Shown here: positions 35,331-44,756 of the stretch, piece by piece | Numbering within the stretch: the stretch's first letter is position 1 | Layout: every line of letters starts with the position of its first letter | Origin: Sphingomonadaceae bacterium 3R27E2-A | Lineage (GTDB): Bacteria; Pseudomonadota; Alphaproteobacteria; Sphingomonadales; Sphingomonadaceae | DNA: 64,000 nucleotides | NCBI GenBank assembly: GCA_005503165.1 | Contig: SCNT01000003.1 | Coordinates: 124,001-188,000 of the forward strand | Reading direction: 5' to 3' | Notes under the pieces: model-generated | Seen by the model: only the letters and a program-made list of their open reading frames with translations | What the model was told of the DNA's origin: nothing | Databases searched by the model: none | Made by a program: the position numbers and the translations under genes

Positions 35331-35948
35331 ATGACGGCCAAGCATAATATCCTGATCGTCGACGATCATGCGATCACCCGCAGCGGCATCAAGCTGCTCT
35401 TCGCCGCGCTCGACCGTTACGCCGTCGTCGGCACGCTCGACCGTGGCGCGATGGTGGGCGCCTTCATCCAGTCGCAACCGGTCGACCTCGTGATCCTCGA
35501 CCTCAACCTGCCCGACGTGCGCGGGATCAACGTGCTCGCAGAGATTGTCGGGTCGCGCGACATGACGGTGATCATCCTGACCGGCGAAACCGTGCCGGGC
35601 GAGATCGATTATGCGCTGAAACTCGGCGCGCGCGCGGTGGTCAGTAAGGCCGACGCGCCCGACCAGATCGTCGCGGCGTGCGACGCAGCGCTGGCAGGCG
35701 ACATCTTCGTGTCGCCGCATATGCGCGAAGCGCTGGGCAAGTTCCAGCAGCCGCCGGTCGCGCTGTCGTCGCGCCAGATGGCGATCCTCCATTATCTGGC
35801 CGAGGGCGAGAGCAACAAGGAAATTGCCTATCGGCTGGCGATCGCGCAGCCCACGGTGTCCTTCCATATCGCCGAACTGCGCCGCAAACTCGACGTCGCG
35901 AACAACCGCAAGATCGTCGAGCGCGCGCAGGAGCTAGGGATGCTCTGA
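35331..35948 (+). CDS. NarL/FixJ-type response regulator
   Basis: A 205-residue two-domain regulator. The receiver (residues 5-125) has the acidic pair Asp11-Asp12 in ILIVDDHAIT, phosphoacceptor Asp57 in LVILDLNLPD, and Lys106 in VVSKADA. The C-terminal LuxR-type helix-turn-helix is SSRQMAILHYLAEGESNKEI, then AYRLAIAQPTVSFHIAELRR. ATG 35331 lies about 240 bases after the XdhC-like stop, and nothing else is seen in that gap. The gene converges with, and overlaps by 15 bases, the histidine kinase at 35934, its obvious partner. The signal sensed and the target genes are unknown; the neighbouring aldehyde oxidoreductase operon is a candidate. Confidence 0.93.
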   Translation: MTAKHNILIVDDHAITRSGIKLLFAALDRYAVVGTLDRGAMVGAFIQSQPVDLVILDLNLPDVRGINVLAEIVGSRDMTVIILTGETVPGEIDYALKLGARAVVSKADAPDQIVAACDAALAGDIFVSPHMREALGKFQQPPVALSSRQMAILHYLAEGESNKEIAYRLAIAQPTVSFHIAELRRKLDVANNRKIVERAQELGML

Positions 35949-38195
35949 CCCTAACGCCGGGTGCTGCAGCATTTCCAGGCACGGCGGCTTGATGATCGCC
36001 ATGGCGACGATCTCGCCCAGGCGGCCGCGGGTGACGCTGCTGTCGTCATAGGTCAGCGCGGCCAGGCGTTCGGGGGCAATGCCGGCGGCAATGGCGGCGT
36101 CGAAGGCGGAGCGCTGGTCGAAATCGAGGATGCGCCAGTGCGGCGCACCGGCTTGCAGCTCGTCGGCGGTGCACGGCGTAACGCCGGCGAACGCCGCGGG
36201 AAGGGCGATCTCGACCACCGTCCCGGCATCCGATGAGGCGACGATGGTCAGCGTGCCTGACAGCGTCTCGATCAGCCGCTTCGCCGCGCGAAAGCCCGAT
36301 CCGGTCCCTTCGATCCCCTCGTCGGCGCGCAGCCGCGCCGTATGGCCATCGCTCAGCGCATCGATGATCTCGGGCGCCATGCCGCGACCGGTGTCGGCGA
36401 TGCTGATCACTGCTCGCCCACCGCGTTGTTCGACGGCCACGCGCGCACCACCGCTCTCGGTATATCGATAGGCGTTGCCGAGCAGGTTCGCGAGCGCGCG
36501 CATCAAGAGCGGCTTGTCGGAGATGATCATGATATCGCCATCGACCTGCGTCTCGAGCTTGAGCTTCTTGTCCGCGAACGGCGCCTTGAACATCATCTGC
36601 AGCGGTCCGACCAGCGCGCACGCGTCAAAGGCGCCGAGCGCGATGAAGTCGGCGTCGCTGCCTGCGATATTCGCGCCCGAAATGGTGGTCGAGACAATCT
36701 GGCCCAGATAGGTCGCCGAGCTTTGCAACATCGCGGTCAGGTCGGCGTTCGCGCCCGTGTCGTCACTGCGCTTCAGCACGTCGATCGCACTGTTGAGTGC
36801 TAGGATGACCTGCCGGCTGTCGTGACCCGAGGCGTGGAGCAGGGCATTCTGGCTGTTCACCGTTTCGAGCGCGAAGGCCTTTTCCTCGGCGAGCCGCGCG
36901 GCGCGCTCGCTGATTGCAACGCGCTCGGTCATCGATCGCGCATAATTGCCGTCGGCTACCAGCTTGTCGTGCTGGATTTTCTTGAGGTTCAGGCCGAGCG
37001 CGAGCGTCACCATGATCGATTCGAACAGCCCGACGGGCCCCGCAAGATGCCAGTTGATAGGCAGCCAGGCGAACACCCCCATCGAGGCGATCGCGGAATA
37101 GACGATGAAGAGCGCGAGGCTGCCCCAGCCGACGAACAGCGGCCACAGCTGGCGTCCGAGCTGTTGCATCGCGGCAAAGCCCACGAAAGGCAGAAACAGC
37201 GCGCTGCCGATCGCGACCAGCCAGCCTCCGATGTGCAGTATTTGGCGCATCGGGGGCGGGTAGAGCGACAGTGCCGGTTGCAGCGCCATGATCAGCAGCG
37301 CGGCACCGATCAGCATGCGCAACGCCATGTCGCGCCGCGGGAAATGCGTCTTCGTGTCGATGAAGCTGCGCCCGAATTGCGCCATCGCGCCGGCAAAACC
37401 GCATTTGAAGACATCCTCGACCGCAACCCCGGCGAGTGGCTGGTCGGCGAGGAAGAAGATCGTGATATAGCCTTCCGAATGGACGGTGTTCAGCGCGAAA
37501 AAGGCCTGCGCCACCGCGAGCCACACGAACTCGCGGTGCCCGGTGATCGAGAAGAAGAGGAAGTTGAGCAGGATCAGCACCACGACGCCGAACACGACGC
37601 CCGACACCATCGCGATGTTCGACCGCCGTTCCTTGAAGAAGGAGCCATAGCTGTTGATCTTGAGCGGAAGGTAGGTAGAATTTTCGGACAGGAAATCGAT
37701 CAGCAGCAATTTTTCCTGTCCCGGGTCGAGCACGAATTCGGTGCTGAACGCCTGGTAGGTCTGCAGATTGTCGCTCGCGGCCCTAGGATCGGAACCATCA
37801 ACGAGGAGGCTGAGGTCTCCTTTCGCCACCTCGTAAAGGCGGAAATAGGCGAGGGACCCGCGGCCCGTGGTGAAGATCCAGCTGCCCTGGTTGTCGCCGC
37901 TGTTGCGTACCCGGACGAAGACGGTTGTCTTGCGCCCCGGCGGACCGAAATGGATCGTCGACCCGGTGACGCCCTGCAGCGGCTCGGCGAGCAGATCGGC
38001 GGGAGCGGTGGTCAGCGGGTCGGCACCGTCAATGATGTAGCGGACATAAGGCGCGAGGGCAGGGGCGTCCTGCCCGGCACGCAGCTCGACAATTGGAATA
38101 TCGGCGGCCTGTACCGCCACCGATGACAAGGGGCCCGCCAGCAGCAGGGCCAGCAGGGCGAACCAGAATCGAACGAGCCGATAGTGCTGCGACAT
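35934..38195 (-). CDS. 7TMR-DISM histidine kinase with C-terminal receiver-like tail
   Basis: A 753-residue membrane sensor kinase. Residues 1-30 are a signal peptide. An extracytoplasmic 7TMR-DISMED2-type beta domain follows (WIFTTGRGSLAYFRLYEVAK), then seven membrane helices (about 193-400). The kinase core has LHASGHDSRQVILALNSAID, where His is the likely phosphoacceptor, and an ATPase domain with NLLGNAYRYTESGG, ISIADTGRGMAPE and GTGSGFRAAKRLIETLSG. After the ATPase, residues 667-753 form an extra domain (WRILDFDQRS, LTYDDSSVTRGRLGEIVAMA) resembling a decayed receiver with no clear phosphoacceptor. Partner of the overlapping response regulator at 35331. Confidence 0.9.
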   Translation of the reverse strand: MSQHYRLVRFWFALLALLLAGPLSSVAVQAADIPIVELRAGQDAPALAPYVRYIIDGADPLTTAPADLLAEPLQGVTGSTIHFGPPGRKTTVFVRVRNSGDNQGSWIFTTGRGSLAYFRLYEVAKGDLSLLVDGSDPRAASDNLQTYQAFSTEFVLDPGQEKLLLIDFLSENSTYLPLKINSYGSFFKERRSNIAMVSGVVFGVVVLILLNFLFFSITGHREFVWLAVAQAFFALNTVHSEGYITIFFLADQPLAGVAVEDVFKCGFAGAMAQFGRSFIDTKTHFPRRDMALRMLIGAALLIMALQPALSLYPPPMRQILHIGGWLVAIGSALFLPFVGFAAMQQLGRQLWPLFVGWGSLALFIVYSAIASMGVFAWLPINWHLAGPVGLFESIMVTLALGLNLKKIQHDKLVADGNYARSMTERVAISERAARLAEEKAFALETVNSQNALLHASGHDSRQVILALNSAIDVLKRSDDTGANADLTAMLQSSATYLGQIVSTTISGANIAGSDADFIALGAFDACALVGPLQMMFKAPFADKKLKLETQVDGDIMIISDKPLLMRALANLLGNAYRYTESGGARVAVEQRGGRAVISIADTGRGMAPEIIDALSDGHTARLRADEGIEGTGSGFRAAKRLIETLSGTLTIVASSDAGTVVEIALPAAFAGVTPCTADELQAGAPHWRILDFDQRSAFDAAIAAGIAPERLAALTYDDSSVTRGRLGEIVAMAIIKPPCLEMLQHPALGSEHP

Positions 38196-38517
38196 CTAAG
38201 CATTCTGTCGCCCGCACGCCGGGCAATGTCAATTTTCATTTGGAAAATTAGTACGATAGGCCGGCAAACTTGGACGCGGCGACGGACGGCCCCCTCTCCG
38301 CCGCCGCCGCTGCCCCGTCGCGCGGGGTCTCGCTGCGCGGCCGGGATGCGTGCTGCTGACGCATGCGGCGTCGCGGCGCCACCCCAATAAACATTGGGTA
38401 GACGTGCCGCCCGCACGCGAAATATCTAGCTGAAACAACGTCGTGCGGGTGGGGGCGCGCCGGCGTTGCGCTGTCCCGAGGACAGCGTGCGCATAGCCTC
38501 CCGAACCGCTTTCCGAT
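38196..38517. other. Gene-free region with two inverted repeats
   Basis: No gene is seen in these 322 bases. AATTTTC-N5-GAAAATT at 38231-38249 is a perfect AT-rich dyad 36 bases before the kinase start and could be an operator. CCCGCACG and CGTGCGGG at 38410-38417 and 38442-38449 form an 8-bp stem with a 24-base loop, downstream of the nitrate operon. Confidence 0.55.
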
Positions 38518-39351
38518 CTAGCGACCCGATCTGTTCCGGTTCTGGTGGTTGGAGGCCGGTACGATCCCCGAGATCGTGCCGGCCTCGTCCTTTTCGGCCA
38601 TCGGTGCCGGGCGACCTTCGGTCTTCACCGCTTCGCCGATCAGGATCAGCGTCGGCGCGGTCGCCGCGAGCGAGCGCGTGGCCAAGCCCAGCAGGTCGAG
38701 CCGCGTCGACAGCAGCATCTCGTGGGGCAGGCTGACGTTGCAGGCGATAAGCACCGGCGTCGCCGCGGGCATTCCCGCCGCGATCAGTTCGCGCGATATT
38801 TCGGGAGCCGCGTCGCGCCCCATATAGAAGGCCAGCGTCGACCCCGCGCGGGCGAGGTCGCTCCAGTCGAGATCGAGCGCCGCGCCTCTCCGGCTGTGCG
38901 CCGTAACGAGGCGAACCTCGCGCGCGACGCCGCGCAGCGAGAGCGACACGCCGGCGGTTGCTGCCGCGGCGCTTGCGGTCGTGACGCCCGGACAGACCTG
39001 AACGGGATGCCCCGCAGTGCGCAGCGCCGTCATTTCTTCGGCCGACCGGCCAAAGAGCGACGGGTCGCCGCCTTTCAGCCGGACGACGCGCTTACCCGCT
39101 GCCGCCGCCTCGACGAGCAAGGCGTCGATGGCGGCCTGGCCCTTCGAATGGCGCCCCGATCTCTTGCCGACGTTGATCCGCTCGACCTTGGCGGGAATGA
39201 GCGCGAGGATGGCGGGACCGACGAGCGCGTCGTGGAAGACGATGTCTGCGGCTTCGATCAGGCGCGCCGCCTTCATCGTCAGCAGATCGGGATCGCCGGG
39301 CCCCGCGCCGACAAGCCAGACGGTGCCGCGCGGAAAATCGTCAGGCTGCAT
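38518..39351 (-). CDS. cobA: Uroporphyrinogen-III C-methyltransferase (siroheme pathway)
   Basis: A 277-residue SUMT that adds two methyl groups to uroporphyrinogen III on the way to siroheme. The motifs are VWLVGAGPGDPDLLTMKAAR, ADIVFHDALV, VGKRSGRHSKGQAAIDALL, VVRLKGGDPSLFGRSAEEM and VCPGVTTASAAAATAGVSLS. It overlaps nasA by 11 bases as the last gene of the nitrate assimilation operon, supplying the cofactor of NirB. It lacks the CysG dehydrogenase/chelatase part, so those steps are done elsewhere. The last 20 or so residues (DEAGTISGIVPASNHQNRNR) extend past the usual end and coincide with a long hairpin in the DNA. Confidence 0.94.
   Translation of the reverse strand: MQPDDFPRGTVWLVGAGPGDPDLLTMKAARLIEAADIVFHDALVGPAILALIPAKVERINVGKRSGRHSKGQAAIDALLVEAAAAGKRVVRLKGGDPSLFGRSAEEMTALRTAGHPVQVCPGVTTASAAAATAGVSLSLRGVAREVRLVTAHSRRGAALDLDWSDLARAGSTLAFYMGRDAAPEISRELIAAGMPAATPVLIACNVSLPHEMLLSTRLDLLGLATRSLAATAPTLILIGEAVKTEGRPAPMAEKDEAGTISGIVPASNHQNRNRSGR
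38552..38586 (-). terminator. 15-bp hairpin at the end of the nitrate operon
   Basis: GAGGCCGGTACGATC and GATCGTGCCGGCCTC flank a 5-base loop, pairing with one mismatch or wobble. It lies within the last codons of the SUMT gene, which appear to be a non-conserved extension. No T-run follows, so a terminator role is only probable. Confidence 0.45.
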
Positions 39352-41938
39352 CGCTTTTCTCCTCGTTCAGGATGCGCGCGAGCGCGGGGCGGCACGAGCC
39401 GCAATTGGTGCCGGCCGCGATCGCGCCGCCGATCGCGGCGACGTTGGTCAGCTCCTGGTCGCGGATTGCCGCGACGATGGTCTTGAAGCCGATGTCGAAG
39501 CAGACGCAGATGATCGGGCCGCGGTCGGCCTGCACGCCGGGCGCGCGACCGGCGAGCAGCGTGGGGGCGACGCAGGGCGCCGAAAGCTGGGCGATCAGCC
39601 AGTCGCGCGGGGGCAGTTCGCCGCTCTCGGTGACGAAGAGGGCCCCGGTCAGGCGGCCGTTCGCGACCACCGCGATGCGCCGCGTCCCGCGTGCCGTATC
39701 CTGCGCCTCCATGCGTTCACCCTTCGGGAGCAGCGCTTCGATCGCCTTGAGGTCGCCATCTGCCGCGAGTTCCCAGAGCACCCCTGACGGCACGGCGATG
39801 CGCGTTGCCCACAGGCAGCGCGGCGCTTCGGGCAATTCGCGCGCGAGGAGCAGGAAACCGCGCCATTTGGGCGTCACCGCCGTGATCGCGGCGGGGGTGC
39901 GCTTGAACCCCGGCTGGCCCGAGACGGGATCGACGAGCGGGCGAGGGAGCAGGCCGGTGCGGCCGCCGCTCGCCGTGCGGTCGGTCCAGTGGATCGGCAC
40001 GAACAGCTCGCCGGGGCGCTGACCGCTTTGAAAGGCGACGCGATAGAGGCTGTCGCCCTGCGGGGTTTCGACCCGCGCGAGCCCGCCGTCCGCGAGGCCG
40101 AGCCGCGCGCCGTCGTCAGGGTGGACCTCAACCAGCGGCTCCTCGCGGTGGCGCGCGAGCTTGGGGGAAAAGCCGGTGCGCGTCATCGTGTGCCACTGAT
40201 CGCGGTAGCGCCCCGTGTTGAGAGTCAGCGGCCATTTGGCGAGCGGTTCGGGCAGCGGCTTTTGTGCGACGGGGACGAGCCGCGCGCGGCGGTCGTCGGT
40301 CGAAAAGCGCCCGTCGGCGAAGGGGTGGTCGCCACCCCAGCGGAATGGCTGCATCGCGTCGTAGGCGGCGGTGCCGCCCTGCGCGGCGCCGTGCAAAGCA
40401 AAGAGGCGCGCGCCCTCATTGTCATAGGTCGACAGCCGACAATGCTCGCGCCAGATGTCGGCGGGGCGATCGTAGGCGAAAGCGGTCTTCCACCCCATGC
40501 GCCGCCCGACCTCCTTGACGATCCACCAGTCGGGCATCGCCTCGCCGGGGAGTTGGAAAAGCGCACGCTGGCGGCTGATCGTCCGGTCGCTGTTGGTGAC
40601 GGTGCCGTCCTTTTCGCCCCAGGCCGCGGCGGGCAGGCGGACGTGCGCAAAGGCGCCGGTGTCGGTTTTCTCGATCACGTCGCTGACGACGACGAAGGGG
40701 CAGGCGGCGAGCGCCTCGCGCACGCGGCTCGCGTCGGGCATCGACACCGCGGGGTTGGTCGCCATCACCCATAGCGCCTTGATCCGGCCTTCGCCGACGC
40801 CGCGGAACAGATCGACGGCTTTCAGGCCCGGTTTCTCCGCCATCGTCGGCGACGCCCAGAAACGCTGGACGCGGGCGCGGTTCTCCGGCGCGAAATCCAT
40901 ATGCGCCGCGAGCGTCGAGGCGAGCCCGCCGACCTCGCGCCCGCCCATCGCATTGGGCTGGCCAGTGATCGAGAAGGGCGCGGCGCCGGGCTTTCCGATG
41001 CGGCCCGTTGCAAGATGGAGGTTGGTGATCGCGTTGGCCTGATCGGTGCCGGCGGTCGATTGATTTATCCCTTGGCTGAACAGGGTGACCGTGCGCGGGG
41101 TCGCCGCGAACAGATCGTAGAAATGCCTGAGGTCGGCCGCCGGGACGTCGCACGTCCGCGCCACCGACCACAGGTCATTCCCCTCTCCAAGCTGGTCCCA
41201 GAAATCCTGCGGAACCTCGACATGCGCGGCGAGATACGCGTCGTCGACGACCCCCGCCTCGCGACAATGCTGGAGCAGGCCGGTCATCAGCGCGACGTCG
41301 CTGCCCGGGCGGATGGGCAGGTGCAAGTCGGCTTCCTCGGCGGTCTCGGTGCGGCGCGGGTCGATGACGACGAGCTTGGCGCCGGCTTCGCAGCGTGCGC
41401 GAATGCGCTGGTAGACGACCGGATGGCACCAGGCGGTGTTCGACCCGACGAGGACGATCAGGTCTGCCGCGTCGAGATCGTCATAGGTTGCAGGGACGAC
41501 ATCCTCGCCAAAGGCGCGGGTGTGCCCGGCGACCGCGCTCGACATGCAGAGACGCGAATTGGTGTCAATGTTCGCGGTGCCGATGAAGCCCTTCATCAGC
41601 TTGTTCGCGACATAATAATCCTCGGTGAGCAATTGTCCCGAAACGTAGAAGGCGACGCTGCCGGGTCCGTGGCGCGCGATGGTCTCGCGGAACTTCTTCG
41701 CGACGAGGTCGAGCGCCTTGTCCCAGCTGGCGCGCTTGTTGCCGATCATCGGATGGAGGAGGCGGCCTTCGAGCCCGACGGTCTCTCCCAGATGCGTGCC
41801 CTTCGAGCAGAGGCGGCCACGATTCGCGGGATGGTCGGGGTCGCCGGCGATCTCGACGCTCCGCTCGCCCGTCACCGTCGCGCGGATACCGCAGCCGACA
41901 CCGCAATAGGCGCAGGTCGTGCGGATCGCCGCTGTCAT
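39341..41938 (-). CDS. nasA: Assimilatory nitrate reductase catalytic subunit
   Basis: An 865-residue cytoplasmic molybdoenzyme reducing nitrate to nitrite. ATG 41938 overlaps the nirD stop; the frame upstream is a shadow. The N-terminal [4Fe-4S] ligands are Cys9, Cys12, Cys16 (TCAYCGVGCGIRA) and Cys44 (GRLCSKG). Molybdopterin-domain segments include FIGTANIDTNSRLCMSSAVA, LVGSNTAWCHPV and GQPNAMGGREVGG. The C-terminus carries a BFD-like [2Fe-2S] domain (IICVCFDIGFK and GTNCGSCRPALA), the entry point for electrons in the NasA branch that uses ferredoxin or a flavoprotein. No separate electron-transfer subunit (NasB) is seen, so the donor is unknown. Confidence 0.95.
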   Translation of the reverse strand: MTAAIRTTCAYCGVGCGIRATVTGERSVEIAGDPDHPANRGRLCSKGTHLGETVGLEGRLLHPMIGNKRASWDKALDLVAKKFRETIARHGPGSVAFYVSGQLLTEDYYVANKLMKGFIGTANIDTNSRLCMSSAVAGHTRAFGEDVVPATYDDLDAADLIVLVGSNTAWCHPVVYQRIRARCEAGAKLVVIDPRRTETAEEADLHLPIRPGSDVALMTGLLQHCREAGVVDDAYLAAHVEVPQDFWDQLGEGNDLWSVARTCDVPAADLRHFYDLFAATPRTVTLFSQGINQSTAGTDQANAITNLHLATGRIGKPGAAPFSITGQPNAMGGREVGGLASTLAAHMDFAPENRARVQRFWASPTMAEKPGLKAVDLFRGVGEGRIKALWVMATNPAVSMPDASRVREALAACPFVVVSDVIEKTDTGAFAHVRLPAAAWGEKDGTVTNSDRTISRQRALFQLPGEAMPDWWIVKEVGRRMGWKTAFAYDRPADIWREHCRLSTYDNEGARLFALHGAAQGGTAAYDAMQPFRWGGDHPFADGRFSTDDRRARLVPVAQKPLPEPLAKWPLTLNTGRYRDQWHTMTRTGFSPKLARHREEPLVEVHPDDGARLGLADGGLARVETPQGDSLYRVAFQSGQRPGELFVPIHWTDRTASGGRTGLLPRPLVDPVSGQPGFKRTPAAITAVTPKWRGFLLLARELPEAPRCLWATRIAVPSGVLWELAADGDLKAIEALLPKGERMEAQDTARGTRRIAVVANGRLTGALFVTESGELPPRDWLIAQLSAPCVAPTLLAGRAPGVQADRGPIICVCFDIGFKTIVAAIRDQELTNVAAIGGAIAAGTNCGSCRPALARILNEEKSDAA

Positions 41939-42282
41939 CAGGCCGCCGCCTTGATCGTGCTCGCGCGGCAGATGAGGACGCGGCCGCCGTCGATCTTGAC
42001 CGGTACGGTCGGCGTGCAGCCCTTGTCGTCGCCCAACGCCTCGCCGGTCGCCAGGCTGATCCGCCAATTGTGCAGCGGGCAGGCGACCGCGCCGCCATGC
42101 ACGATGCCCTGCGACAGACGCCCATGCTTGTGCGGGCAGCGGTCGAGCAGCGCGAAAACCTTGCCCTCGGCGGTACGAAAGACGGCGATGTCATCGCCGC
42201 CCTCGACCTGCACGGTGCGGCTGCCTCTCGCGGGGATCTGGTCCAACCAGCCGATGTCGAGCCAATCTGCGGTGGTCGTCAT
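41938..42282 (-). CDS. nirD: Nitrite reductase small subunit NirD, Rieske-type
   Basis: A 114-residue partner of NirB, from ATG 42282 that overlaps the nirB stop (ATGA). It has the Rieske fold, and here the cluster ligands are complete: Cys49-x-His51 (RCPHKHGRL) and Cys68-x2-His71 (ACPLHNWRI). Many NirD proteins have lost these residues, so this version probably binds a [2Fe-2S] cluster. The segment VPVKIDGGRVLICRA closes the fold. It overlaps nasA by one base on its 3' side, so nirB, nirD and nasA are translationally coupled. Confidence 0.93.
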   Translation of the reverse strand: MTTTADWLDIGWLDQIPARGSRTVQVEGGDDIAVFRTAEGKVFALLDRCPHKHGRLSQGIVHGGAVACPLHNWRISLATGEALGDDKGCTPTVPVKIDGGRVLICRASTIKAAA

Positions 42283-44756
42283 GCGATTTCCTTCTGCGGC
42301 GTGAAGCGCGCCATCGGCGCATGATGTTCGGCCTCGGCGCCCTCGGCGCGCTGCGCCCAGGGGTCGTGCTGGCTGAAGCTTTGCGAGTAGAGGAAGCGGG
42401 CGCGGAGCGCTTCGCGGCCGGTGTCGTCTTCGACGATATGAGCCTTCACATAGTCGAGCCCGACGCGCTCGATCCACGGCGCGGTGCGCTCGAGATAGCG
42501 TGCCTCCTCGCGGTAGAGCTGGATGAAGGCGGCGCAATAATCCATCGCCTCCTGCTCGGTAGCGACCTTGCAGAGGAGGTCGGTGGCGCGGACGTGGATG
42601 CCGCCATTGCCGCCGACGTGGAGTTCGTAGCCGCTGTCGACGCAGACGACGCCGAAGTCCTTGATCGTCGCCTCGGCGCAATTGCGCGGGCAGCCCGACA
42701 CCGCGATCTTGAACTTGTGCGGCATCCAGCTGCCCCAGCTCATCCGTTCGAGCTTGACCCCGAGCCCGGTCGAATCCTGCGTGCCGAAGCGGCACCATTC
42801 GGAGCCGACGCAGGTCTTCACCGTGCGCAGTGCCTTGCCATAGGCGTGGCCCGACACCATGCCTGCGGCATTGAGATCGGCCCACACCGCGGGCAGATCC
42901 TCCTTCTTGATCCCGAAGATGTCGAGCCGCTGGCCGCCGGTGACCTTGACCATCGGCGCATTATATTTTTCGACCACATCGGCGATCGCACGCAGCTCGG
43001 TCGGGTTGGTGAGCCCGCCCCACATGCGCGGGACGACCGAATAGGTGCCGTCCTTCTGGATGTTGGCGTGGAGGCGCTCGTTGACGAAGCGGCTTTGCTG
43101 GTCGTCGACATAGTCGCCGGGGAGCGCGCAGAGGAGGTAGTAATTGAGCGCGGGGCGGCACGAGGAGCAGCCGTCGGGGGTGGTCCAGTGCAATTTCTGC
43201 ATCACCTCGGGGATCGAGCGCATGCCCTGTGCGACGATCTCGCGGCGGACGTCGTCGTGGCCGAAGCTGGTGCATTTGCACATCGTCTTGGGGCCGCTCT
43301 GCACATCGTCGCCGAGGGTGAGCGCGAGCAGATTCTCGACGAGGCCGGTGCAGCTGCCGCAGCTCGCCGATGCCTTGCAGGTGCCACGCACCGCGTCGAG
43401 GCTGTGCGCGCCCTTGGCGATGCACGAGACGACCTGGCCCTTGGTGACGCCGTTGCAGCCGCAGATCTCGGCATCGTCCGAGAGCGCCGCAACGGCCGCC
43501 TTAGGGTCCGCCGCGCCGCCTCCCGCGGCGAAGGCCTGGCCGAAGATCAGCAGGTCGCGAAGGTCGGAGACGTCCTCCTGGCGTTTGAGCAGGTCGAAAT
43601 ACCAGCCGCCGTCGGCGGTGTCGCCATAGAGCACCGCGCCGACGATGCGGTCGTCCTTGACGATCACGCGCTTGTAGACCCCGCGGCTGGCGTCGCGCAG
43701 CACGATATCCTCGCAGCCGTCGCCGGCGGAAAAATCGCCCGCCGAAAACACGTCGATGCCCGAGACCTTGAGCTTGGTCGAGGTGACCGAGCCGCGATAG
43801 CCGCTGTGCTGTTCGACGAGGCCGTCAGCGAGGCTGCGGCACATGTCCCACAACGGCGCGACGAGGCCGTAGACTTGGCCGTCATGCTCGACGCATTCGC
43901 CGACCGCGAGCACCGCGGGGTCGCTGGTGACCATATGGTCGTCGACCTGAATGCCGCGTCCGACCGCGAGGCCCGCGTCGCGGGCGAGGGCGACCGAGGG
44001 GCGGATGCCAACCGCCATCACGACGAGGCTGGCGGGGATGAGTGTGCCGTCCTTGAGCCTCACCCCTTCGACCTTGCCGGTGCCGATAATCTCGGCGGTG
44101 TCAGCGCCGGTCAGGATGGTCTGGCCGCGTGCTTCGAGCGCATTTTTGAGCAGCCAGCCGGCGGCTTCGTCGAGCTGGCGTTCCATCAGCGTCGGCATCA
44201 GGTGGATGACAGTGACCTTCATGCCGCGCAAGCTGAGTCCGTGCGCGGCCTCGAGTCCTAGCAGCCCGCCGCCGATGACCACGGCGTCGCCGCCCGCGTC
44301 AGCCGCCGCGAGCATCGTGTCGACATCGTCCATGTCGCGAAAGGCGATGACGCCGGGCAGGTCCTTGCCGGGGACGGGGATGATGAAGGGATCGGAGCCG
44401 GTCGCGATGAGCAGCCGGTCATAGCTTTCGACAAGCCCGCTGCGCGTCGTGACGGTTTTCGCGGCGCGGTCGATCGCCGCGACCGGATCGCCCGCGACGA
44501 GCGCGATGCCATTGTCCGCGTACCAGCCGGCATCGTTGATGACGATGTCGTCGAAGCATTTCTCGCCGGCTAGTACGGGCGACAGCATGATGCGGTTGTA
44601 ATTGACCCGCGGTTCGGCGCCGAAGATCGTCACGCGGTAGCGCGCCGGATCGCGCGCGAGCAGTTCCTCGACCGCGCGGCAGCCCGCCATGCCGTTGCCG
44701 ACGACGACCAGATGTTCGCGCGTGTCGGCGTCGGGTTTGAGGGCGCGGTGTTCCAT
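42279..44756 (-). CDS. nirB: NAD(P)H nitrite reductase large subunit
   Basis: An 825-residue cytoplasmic enzyme reducing nitrite to ammonium. ATG 44756 overlaps the porin stop (ATGA); the longer frame is a shadow. Domains in order: FAD/NAD-binding (HLVVVGNGMAGCRAVEELLA, AVVIGGGLLGLEAAHGLSLR), a BFD-like [2Fe-2S] domain (CGCNGVTKGQV, CKASASCGSCTG), and the siroheme/[4Fe-4S] reductase part (VGSEWCRFGTQDSTGLGVKL, SGCPRNCAEATIKDFGVVCV). It needs siroheme, whose methyltransferase is encoded at the end of the same operon. Confidence 0.96.
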   Translation of the reverse strand: MEHRALKPDADTREHLVVVGNGMAGCRAVEELLARDPARYRVTIFGAEPRVNYNRIMLSPVLAGEKCFDDIVINDAGWYADNGIALVAGDPVAAIDRAAKTVTTRSGLVESYDRLLIATGSDPFIIPVPGKDLPGVIAFRDMDDVDTMLAAADAGGDAVVIGGGLLGLEAAHGLSLRGMKVTVIHLMPTLMERQLDEAAGWLLKNALEARGQTILTGADTAEIIGTGKVEGVRLKDGTLIPASLVVMAVGIRPSVALARDAGLAVGRGIQVDDHMVTSDPAVLAVGECVEHDGQVYGLVAPLWDMCRSLADGLVEQHSGYRGSVTSTKLKVSGIDVFSAGDFSAGDGCEDIVLRDASRGVYKRVIVKDDRIVGAVLYGDTADGGWYFDLLKRQEDVSDLRDLLIFGQAFAAGGGAADPKAAVAALSDDAEICGCNGVTKGQVVSCIAKGAHSLDAVRGTCKASASCGSCTGLVENLLALTLGDDVQSGPKTMCKCTSFGHDDVRREIVAQGMRSIPEVMQKLHWTTPDGCSSCRPALNYYLLCALPGDYVDDQQSRFVNERLHANIQKDGTYSVVPRMWGGLTNPTELRAIADVVEKYNAPMVKVTGGQRLDIFGIKKEDLPAVWADLNAAGMVSGHAYGKALRTVKTCVGSEWCRFGTQDSTGLGVKLERMSWGSWMPHKFKIAVSGCPRNCAEATIKDFGVVCVDSGYELHVGGNGGIHVRATDLLCKVATEQEAMDYCAAFIQLYREEARYLERTAPWIERVGLDYVKAHIVEDDTGREALRARFLYSQSFSQHDPWAQRAEGAEAEHHAPMARFTPQKEIA

